In this document: one piece after another, positions 54,301-61,472 of the stretch | How the letters are laid out: every line of letters begins with the position of its first letter | How positions within the stretch are numbered: position 1 is the first letter of the stretch | Assembly: GCA_033064195.1 (NCBI GenBank) | Contig: JARBJD010000224.1 | Coordinates: 1 to 64,000, forward strand | Length of the DNA: 64,000 nt | Direction of reading: 5' to 3' | DNA from: Blattamonas nauphoetae | Lineage: Eukaryota > Preaxostyla > Oxymonadida | The notes under the pieces: generated by a model | Seen by the model: only the letters and a program-made list of their open reading frames with translations | What the model was told of the DNA's origin: nothing | The model's database searches: none | Program-made: the position numbers and the translations under genes

Positions 54301-57300
54301 CTACTCTCTAGCTGGACGCATTGAGGTTCCTCTTCAAACGCTCTCTGCTGCTTTCTTGAAGCTCACTGTCGCCAATCAGCAACTGTTTGTCGACTCCAGC
54401 CTTCCGCTCTCAACTGAACTCTCAGCAAAGGCGTTTGATAACACAATCCTCTCGACCAACACAAGTGCTGTCGTTGGAGTGGAGAATGGAGGGAAGATCA
54501 CAATCCAACATTCTAAACTTTCACTCTCCAGCCTCAGCTTCTCCTCCGTCAGCTCTGAAGGGTCGTTCATCACAGTCTCAAGTTCTGGTTCGCTCTCAAT
54601 ATCATCGTGTACGTTTACATCCTTTCCATCATCACCCTCTGGAAGTGTGATCTCTGCCGACCTTGACATCAACCAAATTCTCTCCATCGACTCATCATCG
54701 TTCATGTCGTGCTCAGCGACTGCTGGGGCAGCGATTATTGAAGTGGAAGTGAAGCAAGGGTCATTATCACTAACAGGAACAATCACATTCCAAACATGCT
54801 CCACAACAGACGCTCATCTCGTCTCATTGAAGAACACGAACCTGACCACCTTCATCTCCTCAAACCCTCTCGCACCAATAAAGCCAACCAACCCCGCAGA
54901 CACAATCTATTCAGCAGCAGAGAAACAGTTGTTTTGGGGAAAAGAAGGAGATATGGAGAGTTCTCTGCTTTTCTATTGGTATCCTCACACAACAAACGAA
55001 GTCCATCTCCAATCGACGGGAGAGGATCACACACATTGTGGTCTTCCAGTTCTGCCATGCTCATCTCTATCAACTTCAATGACAAACATGAAAGCTCTGA
55101 AAACCGTCACCATCGACTCTCCAATCAACCAGTCATCTCGTCTTGTTTCATCCGAGTCAACATGGACAATTAAAGGCAGCACACAAAGTCCTGTCACATT
55201 CACGGAAGATGGTGAAATTTTGGTGGAGACCGAGATTGCTCACTTGACTCTCTCCTCGCTCAAAATGCTGACTGATGCTCTCACAGCATTACGAACAACT
55301 CCTCTCCTCGCTGTGAACAACGGGCAGTTGTCGTTGGACGATTGTGTTTTCGAAAGCAGATCGACCACCTTCTCGATTCCTCTCCTCTCGATTTCAGGTG
55401 GGTCAGCGACCATCTCAACAAGCTGTATGATCGTCAATCCATCACTATCAACCCAAATTCTCGCTGTTTCAGGTGGGAATGTGAATGTGGAATGCTCTCT
55501 TCAGATCACACATTCTTCAACGACTCGCACCGCTCCTCTCCTCTCACTGAGTGCGGGAACTACAACACTGAAAGGCTCAATATTGTCACTTATGTCATCA
55601 CCCACACCCATCTCTATCAACCAAACTGCCATTCTCGTCCTTTCTGATGGAACAACATCGTTCTCAACTACTCCAAGTTCCTCTCTTGTCTCGATGGAAG
55701 GTGGATCTGTTCAGATCATCTCATCATCACTCACTCTTCCATCTTCATCGTCTGTCATCAAAGGAGGAGGCTCTCTGTCCATCTTGAAGGCTTCTCTCAT
55801 CACCGAACAAACCACCCAATCCATGAACTCTGTCAACCGCGCTGTCAGCATCACTGTCAGTTCTGGCCAACAGTTGACAATCGGAGAAGAGGGAAATGCA
55901 GTGGAGTTTGAAGGATGGGCGAGTGACGGGAACGGAGGAGCACTTGATGTGACTATCACCGGCGGATCGGTTCAAATTTCCCACACGACTTTCAAAAACT
56001 GCAGATCAGCTGGGAATGGAGGAGGGATTTGTGTGAGCTGTTCCGTTTCAACGCCATCTCCATCTCTCGTCATCAAAGCAACGTTCACAAATTGTGTTTG
56101 TGGTGTCGAGCAGAAAGGAGATTGGGTCTTCGTGAAAGGATCAGTCCTCTCATCTTTGATCGTCCCTCCAAACTGGGCGGCCACCACAACTAATATGTTA
56201 CAACCAGATGACAGCAAAAAGCTGTGGGGAGAAGATCTCGATGCAGTGAGTTCATCTCTCTCATCCTCCACACTGCTCGTTTATCTCGTCGCTCATACAG
56301 CTGCCGAAATCCATCAGAATCAAGCGAGTGGATCAGAAACGATCGGATGTGGAGAATCATCGACACCGTGTCAAACTCTGTCAACCGCATTCAGTCGCCT
56401 CGTCTCAGCTCCTACAAACTCAATCACCATTGCAGAATCTGCCTCGCTGAACTCCCACCTGAGCATTTCCTTCTCCCAGCTGACGATCTCTGGTAACTCG
56501 GACCCTCGGAAAACGATCGAAGTCTCCTCGTCTGGACGGATCACCGTTCAGACTGGAAAACTGTGCCTCTCATTCTTGGCATTCACAACAATTGAAACAT
56601 CCATCCCTCAATCTCTCATCACGATCACTGATGGAACTTCTCTTTCGATCACTTCGAGCTCATTCGCCAAATTCCACACTTCTGCTGCTGGCTCAGTGGT
56701 TTCTGGCACTGTTGCCAAGGCCTCTTCCCTCGATATCCAATCAACGTCCTTCACAAGTTGCTCTTCGTCCTCTGAAGATGGTGGAGTCATCCATGTTGTC
56801 TGTGAGGATGGTCTCGAGTCGCCCTCTCTCGCAATCGATGCCACCTTCACGACCTGTTCATGCCCTGCCGAAAAGAGAGGCGATTGGGTTTTCGTCAGAG
56901 GCCATTCCTTCCCACATTTGATCGCTGCCGACTTTTGGGGAAACACAGCTTCGTCGCTCGACACTCCGGATGATGACAATCTTCTCTTTGGCGTTGACTT
57001 GGCAGAAGAGGAAGACGAGGCCTTATTTCGCTCAATCACTCTTCTATATTATTTGCTGCCGTACCGAAATCAGACCATCCATGTCGGAGTTGGTGGCAGA
57101 GACTCGAATGGCTGTGGAATGGACACACGCCTCTGCTCTCTTCTCGATGTTGGTCACTCCCATCTCTCCGGAAGCGGGACGTATTCGTTGATTATCAACG
57201 AGGAGACTGAACTCAACACAAAAGTCGCGTTCGTCCGAAACAATCTCGTGATTGAATCCGAAGTGGGACAAGCCCGAGTGGTTGTGAAAGGGGAAGGATG

Positions 57301-59569
57301 CTTCGTCGATGGCGACTTCGCAAACCACCACAAACTCTCCATCTCTGACCTCACATTCGACATGTCATCCTCGTCTTGCTCTGAGCTGTTCTCGTGTGGA
57401 GCAGGTGAGCTGATTCTCTCCTCATGCCAGTTTGAGAACGCTGGGGAACTGAGCTGCTGCCTTGTCAAGCTCGTCACCGGAGACATGTCGATTTTCAAGA
57501 CGTCCTTCTCAAAAATGAGCTTCCATACAACTCCCTTTGTTTTGGATACTTTCGGAAAAGTCAAATTCGAAGATATCACCATCAGCAACAGCTCATGCGA
57601 TGTTCTCATCGACGCAACTGGCAAATTAGACAAATCCCAAGTCGATCTTATCTCATGTCGCTTCTCAGACATCACTCCTCTTCCATCTTCCACCAACGAC
57701 GATTCCTCATCGCTCTGTGATTGGGACACAGGTTTCCTGTATCTGACGAACTGTTCAACGGTCACCCAATCGACCTCCTTTGTCCGCATCTCGCAGGGTG
57801 CAATGAAAGTGGAAGGAGGGTCACTCGACCTGACCTCTGTCTTGTTTGATGGAAACGGCATCAGCACAGACAACTTCAGTTCCGTCCGCAAGAATGTGAT
57901 GTGTTCCTCTTCAGCGTCGATTGTCGTAACATCTCCACAAGGCGATGGGAAGGACGAGCTCCCACATTGGATCTCAGCCGATGATTGCGAGGTGAAGAAA
58001 AGCACCGATGCCCTCCTGTCTCCATTCTTCGTGGCCGACCTGTCCAAGTCTGACTGTTCAAGCACAATCTCGAAGAATGGAAGCATGCTGCTCAACGTTG
58101 TCGGCAAGACACTGATCCCTTGTGGATTGTTCCTCGAAATCTTCGATGTTCCCAGCACAGCATCATCCTCCAAATACGTCAAGCTCGAACTCACCCAAAC
58201 CTCAGCCGCTTTCGAAGGTGAATCTTCTCTCTCCCTCAAAACCACTCTCTCCACTCTCAAAGACACACTCGACACGAAACATGCGTGGCGTGGTCAATTG
58301 GTCTTCGGAAAGAACCAGCGAAGTGCTCAATGGATGGCGATCAAAGCAACCGAAGACGACATCCGAAAGGCTCAGCTGGCTGAAGCGATGAAATGGCTGA
58401 TTCCTGTTCTGATTGGAGTCATCGTGTTCCTCGCATTGATTACTTTGATTATCATCATCCTCGTCTGTCGACGCCGAAGGAACAAAAACAAGCAATCCCT
58501 TTCCTCCCAACAAGAGCTGGATTGTGTCAACGTCGAAACAAAAGAAGACATCCTTGACGACAACATTCTCGACCACACAGCAGCTGTCGGCCACGATCTG
58601 CAACACACTGGTCTCGCTGCCACCACACACTCAGATTCTTTGAAGAACCCGACGAAAACCTTCACGATGAACAGTTCACCAGACGAGACAGAGTTCGTTG
58701 CCGGAGTAAGAGCCGAGAGGGACGATGCGGTGGGTGTTGCTGTGAAGAAGCATAACACATTGTACAATCGACTCCATCACCCCACACTCGCTCAACCGAT
58801 CGATGCTAAGAACGTGCGAGCCCAGATTGCGAAAGGGTTGTCGCGAATTGAACGAGAACACGGTTATGCACAGATCTTGAAGTTCTTCTCTTCTCATCGT
58901 GTGATGCTTGGACAAGGGGATCTCGTGATTCTTCAGGAAACAACCTCTCCAAACCTTCCGGCTGCTGCCGCTCCTCCCCACACTGCCCAGTCCCATGTCA
59001 ACCCGTCGCTGGCCGACCAAACACAATTCTCAGATGCCTCTCAACCCAACTTTTCGAACGCGTCTGATCTTCACACCGACATCGCCCAACAACCCCCCAC
59101 TGCACCTCGAGCAGACGTCCAATCATTTCATTTCTCCCAATCCCAGCAGAAGACGGAAGATCAACTCCAACTGTCATCATTCGATGGAGTGCGATGGATG
59201 GCACCGGAATGTGTGACAACCGATGGAAAGCTCTCGTCTACCATTGTTAATCCAGGGAAAGCTGCAGTTTTTAGTCTTGGCCTCGTCCTATTCGAAATCG
59301 AATCGGGACAGGTTCCCTTCGGGGAGATCGATGCCCTCAACGCGCATCGGCAGCTGTCTTCGGGTTGCATGCCTCGGATGGAGCTCGTCCACGACTCGAC
59401 AATGAAAGATCTGATTGAGCAATGTCTGTGTCTTCTTCCGAAGGATCGGCCAACATTGTCGGAAGTCTCGAAGATCCTCGAGAAAATGAACCAAGATGAC
59501 CACTCACGACACACTGGTCAGAACAACATCATCACCAACCAGCCAGGCCTCCTTCCACTGGACCTCTGA
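51320..59569 (+). CDS. Giant beta-helix receptor pseudokinase (third paralogue, intact)
   Basis: Single 2,749-codon frame without introns; ATG at 51320 gives signal peptide MFLFILLGWSSVKCFS. The ectodomain is a right-handed beta-helix: first a long run of C.F..C rungs with GGG turns (FDTCSAGSRAGAV, FTECSSVTAGGGI) at about 400-950, then four modules with CG....PC..L-type openings (CGLPVLPCSSL, CGESSTPCQTL, CGMDTRLCSLL, and one with the Cys lost, AGRIEVPLQTL). The transmembrane helix is at about 2357-2383 (MKWLIPVLIGVIVFLALITL), then CRRRR. The cytoplasmic tail has kinase C-lobe marks: WMAPE at about 2625, VFSLGLVLFEIE at about 2650, LPKDRPTL. The catalytic loop is SSHRVMLGQGDLVIL, without HRD or DFG, and no glycine loop exists. 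This is the best reference for the two 9-kb copies. Confidence 0.9.
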   Translation: MFLFILLGWSSVKCFSLDHLSSSPAIPSRLTDILVSHSKQVNPHTTLNTMTTIPEGIFMGNNVTIVGQTQELRGTKLTRINFEASSRSPERSNSAVPSLEQPCSIISVRNATLGLTTLEFDCTLNEMSSSKNSQFEGTPPIYAALVSSSSVSVTDCTFLVSADSAPFGIVDLSRMDSLPSSLAFIATHLVNKHNHVATFTSILCPFSTSDVSVSISSSFFENTMLTRGEGISIDLNSLSAPRTPQSVFSKQEVALSGMWFSNVSSPFLSYNEKERAKLAGIGLRQRMVGCDVETSNNHLSGSTIRDVNLGGDLLCSNTSFSECQTSTPSLDPPSPIPPTHDPNNYQFVGQKYADGEGRFDQHVPLTEGVIAFSKCSFSKLTDTSESSDTSSSAAAIHIQRAGRTVLISDCSFTDCKSHGLGNEAGAVHVTENFHATVVFPLYLAKSTFLRCSTDKKTGGGLRFHQGDSLILHNCTFDTCSAGSRAGAVDVYQVFTMTLYEVVCRTCSSPRGGGIVLLHNDTATVTSCLFDGCFVAEGGASAGGFYAEGISSLTLTDCPFTECSSVTAGGGIHIISSNTLSLERCTISHSFTSNGEGGGLHVNTLSSGISINNCTIDSCNTTGGNGGGFIINNALTATISNFIVKKCTAVHLDNKFYHGGGGRILYVLNDVTITDSSFTECSIDYYGGGLALSRNDGLTKISNCVFDTCEATAEAGGLYAAMCVAVELKNTTFKHCSTLTKFGGGIRAWTNMTDAPLKFTMNNCTLDDCTTSGTVGGGVAITVFANVSFSQLIAKNCSSAQAGGCVYLDGSSESVSITESSFDNCSAKSGNGGTIGIAPTPPKSSLVTISNTNFEKCSALTGQGGALWLSQLSQIVLTSIRFDECSAFQSGGAVSVDGDSDLIFSFDDQTSFSECSSSSNRGHHLFITVPNITTALTKSNINIFKSQIGALATAKERCLTEGSETNPDGLTASLLYFWYPFVGGVDIHVHSEGEDYSLAGRIEVPLQTLSAAFLKLTVANQQLFVDSSLPLSTELSAKAFDNTILSTNTSAVVGVENGGKITIQHSKLSLSSLSFSSVSSEGSFITVSSSGSLSISSCTFTSFPSSPSGSVISADLDINQILSIDSSSFMSCSATAGAAIIEVEVKQGSLSLTGTITFQTCSTTDAHLVSLKNTNLTTFISSNPLAPIKPTNPADTIYSAAEKQLFWGKEGDMESSLLFYWYPHTTNEVHLQSTGEDHTHCGLPVLPCSSLSTSMTNMKALKTVTIDSPINQSSRLVSSESTWTIKGSTQSPVTFTEDGEILVETEIAHLTLSSLKMLTDALTALRTTPLLAVNNGQLSLDDCVFESRSTTFSIPLLSISGGSATISTSCMIVNPSLSTQILAVSGGNVNVECSLQITHSSTTRTAPLLSLSAGTTTLKGSILSLMSSPTPISINQTAILVLSDGTTSFSTTPSSSLVSMEGGSVQIISSSLTLPSSSSVIKGGGSLSILKASLITEQTTQSMNSVNRAVSITVSSGQQLTIGEEGNAVEFEGWASDGNGGALDVTITGGSVQISHTTFKNCRSAGNGGGICVSCSVSTPSPSLVIKATFTNCVCGVEQKGDWVFVKGSVLSSLIVPPNWAATTTNMLQPDDSKKLWGEDLDAVSSSLSSSTLLVYLVAHTAAEIHQNQASGSETIGCGESSTPCQTLSTAFSRLVSAPTNSITIAESASLNSHLSISFSQLTISGNSDPRKTIEVSSSGRITVQTGKLCLSFLAFTTIETSIPQSLITITDGTSLSITSSSFAKFHTSAAGSVVSGTVAKASSLDIQSTSFTSCSSSSEDGGVIHVVCEDGLESPSLAIDATFTTCSCPAEKRGDWVFVRGHSFPHLIAADFWGNTASSLDTPDDDNLLFGVDLAEEEDEALFRSITLLYYLLPYRNQTIHVGVGGRDSNGCGMDTRLCSLLDVGHSHLSGSGTYSLIINEETELNTKVAFVRNNLVIESEVGQARVVVKGEGCFVDGDFANHHKLSISDLTFDMSSSSCSELFSCGAGELILSSCQFENAGELSCCLVKLVTGDMSIFKTSFSKMSFHTTPFVLDTFGKVKFEDITISNSSCDVLIDATGKLDKSQVDLISCRFSDITPLPSSTNDDSSSLCDWDTGFLYLTNCSTVTQSTSFVRISQGAMKVEGGSLDLTSVLFDGNGISTDNFSSVRKNVMCSSSASIVVTSPQGDGKDELPHWISADDCEVKKSTDALLSPFFVADLSKSDCSSTISKNGSMLLNVVGKTLIPCGLFLEIFDVPSTASSSKYVKLELTQTSAAFEGESSLSLKTTLSTLKDTLDTKHAWRGQLVFGKNQRSAQWMAIKATEDDIRKAQLAEAMKWLIPVLIGVIVFLALITLIIIILVCRRRRNKNKQSLSSQQELDCVNVETKEDILDDNILDHTAAVGHDLQHTGLAATTHSDSLKNPTKTFTMNSSPDETEFVAGVRAERDDAVGVAVKKHNTLYNRLHHPTLAQPIDAKNVRAQIAKGLSRIEREHGYAQILKFFSSHRVMLGQGDLVILQETTSPNLPAAAAPPHTAQSHVNPSLADQTQFSDASQPNFSNASDLHTDIAQQPPTAPRADVQSFHFSQSQQKTEDQLQLSSFDGVRWMAPECVTTDGKLSSTIVNPGKAAVFSLGLVLFEIESGQVPFGEIDALNAHRQLSSGCMPRMELVHDSTMKDLIEQCLCLLPKDRPTLSEVSKILEKMNQDDHSRHTGQNNIITNQPGLLPLDL

Positions 59570-60192
59570 CCTCTTCACACCCCATCCGTCATTCACCTCC
59601 ACTTTCTTCTTTCGCGAACCTCTCGGGACAACCAGACTCCACCTCATCTGTCTTCTTCTGCTCGAAGGTTTAGCTCTTCCAGACTCAACTTTAACGTTGA
59701 GTCTGCTGCGAGATTGCACATCATTTTTGCCTCTTGGCCATACACCACATCTTCAGTTCGTTCTGTTCATCACAGACTGATTCGTCACTGTTCACACGTG
59801 TGTGGTTTGCACTATCTTCTTTCCATCTCATCCGTTCATATTTATTCCGCGTCGAGTTTCTTCTTTCATTTCTGAACATCTTCTTTTCACGTATCTCCTC
59901 TGCAAACCTTTCACTCGTCGTTCAGTTTTCGCAGTCACTCTGCATTCTTTGTTCCGTCAGAACTCGAACCACAACCCACTCAAACGGAGCCCTTAGCTCT
60001 TCTCTCATATCACCGTGCTTCGACCTCTGTTTTCTCTTTTCCGAATACTCAACTGCATTCTGAGCATACGCACATCACTTTTGAACACGTTCTTTTTACA
60101 CTCATTGTTACAAACACCTCTTATTGAGAACACTGTGAGAGACAGACAATTGAGATACATATAGACGGAATCAGAGTCTCCGTAACTTGTCG
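59570..60192. other. Intergenic, nothing recognised
   Basis: 623 bp between two plus-strand genes. It is pyrimidine-rich on the + strand (TTCTTTC, CTCTTCC runs), which may reflect 3' and 5' untranslated sequence. A short hairpin-like pair GACTCAACTTTAACGTTGAGTC lies at 59,681-59,702; it could act in 3'-end formation but that is a guess. No gene seen. Confidence 0.5.
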
Positions 60193-61326
60193 ATGAACTC
60201 ATATCTAATATCCATCTCTCAATTCTTTTGGAGGAGTACGGCCCTTAAAACTTTTGTTGAGCCTACTCAGACAGAGAGCATGGAGAGTCAATCAACAAAA
60301 TATGTAAAAGCAACATCCACTGCTGTTTCGGGTCTTTCTCAACCGATTTACCCCCAAACAGAGAACATTACTCTCCACTCGGCAAACTTGGGCCTAAAAC
60401 ACCTGTTCAGACTCATCACCGAGAACACTCCACTCGATCATGAAATTATCACCCAATCAAGGCAGTTCCTGGAAGATGTGACCTCAAAAATGCCGTCCTG
60501 TCTCCGATCCTCCGACTTATTCTCTCTTCTCGTGAAAGACCAGGAACATGCATGCGATGCCTTTGTCTCGACAATTCATGCCATTATTGTCTCACAGTAT
60601 CCCGAGATCTCAATGGGGTTCCTCAACTTCCTTGTTTTACTCATCCACCATGGTCATCCACTCCATTTCTGGCAGCTGATCAAGGCAGGATTATTCTCTG
60701 GCCTCCCTCTCGAATTTCAGCAGAATCCCCTCAATTTATCACCCCCTTTTGCCCTCATGCACATTGCAGATTGGGCGTCGAAGATCGCAGTCGCAGACTT
60801 CACCACAGATTTCTCGAGGGAAACATGCGTCTCATACTTTGAACTTCAAAGAGTGGTCCTTTCGAAAGTGATTCAACCGCTTCAACCATTTTTTGTATTT
60901 GTTGGCCTTCATAAGACAGAAATCCTGCCCTTCGAAAATCCCATCTCCCTTCCTGTTCTTATTTGGACGATTTTCAGAGTTGCTCTTGACAACCCGCCAA
61001 CATCCGACTTTATCCGTTCCCTGCCGATCTGCTCAACACTGACGAGTCTCTTTACTTTCACAGATTCGATTGAGTTTCACTTCTTCGTCGCTCACGCCAT
61101 TGAAGAGGGATATTTTGGACCCATTCGGACGAAAGATCGGACTGAACGTCTTTCTCGGAAATTGATGCAACGAGAACTGATTCAGGAAGGTGGAGAGGAT
61201 ATACTCTCAGCCTGGCGACATCTGGATGAAGATACGAACACCGCAGCCATTGACTTCGAAATCAACTTGCTCTTGGGTGAAACACCAAATATTTACTGTT
61301 TTCACACTAATTTACTTCTTTTTTGA
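60193..61326 (+). CDS. Unknown helical protein
   Basis: 377 codons from ATG at 60193 (MNSYLISISQFF) to TGA at 61324; an in-frame TTG just upstream is not needed, and a later ATG (MESQSTKYVK) is an alternative start. The sequence is rich in paired hydrophobic helices (SMGFLNFLVLLIHHGHPLHF, SLPVLIWTIFRVALDN), as in HEAT/ARM-type scaffolds, with no catalytic motif. The hydrophobic stretches are too polar to be membrane helices. The end NIYCFHTNLLLF may be read-through of a missed intron. It converges with the kinase-SPRY gene 147 bp away. I do not recognise a family. Confidence 0.6.
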   Translation: MNSYLISISQFFWRSTALKTFVEPTQTESMESQSTKYVKATSTAVSGLSQPIYPQTENITLHSANLGLKHLFRLITENTPLDHEIITQSRQFLEDVTSKMPSCLRSSDLFSLLVKDQEHACDAFVSTIHAIIVSQYPEISMGFLNFLVLLIHHGHPLHFWQLIKAGLFSGLPLEFQQNPLNLSPPFALMHIADWASKIAVADFTTDFSRETCVSYFELQRVVLSKVIQPLQPFFVFVGLHKTEILPFENPISLPVLIWTIFRVALDNPPTSDFIRSLPICSTLTSLFTFTDSIEFHFFVAHAIEEGYFGPIRTKDRTERLSRKLMQRELIQEGGEDILSAWRHLDEDTNTAAIDFEINLLLGETPNIYCFHTNLLLF

Positions 61327-61472
61327 CCCAATATCCGTCTAATCTTTAATCCCGAACAAAAAAGTGGTTAAACAAGCAGAAAAGGGCGTAAATGACGAAG
61401 TCTGAGCTCCGCAAAATGAAAATTGAGTCTCCAAATCAAAACAGTGACAGAGACATTCTCACAGCATGGTCT

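Noticed and set aside
5083-59569. Reassigned stop codons, as in some oxymonads
   Set aside because: TAA and TGA end conserved proteins where expected, long genes contain neither TAA nor TAG in frame, and glutamine is encoded by CAA/CAG.
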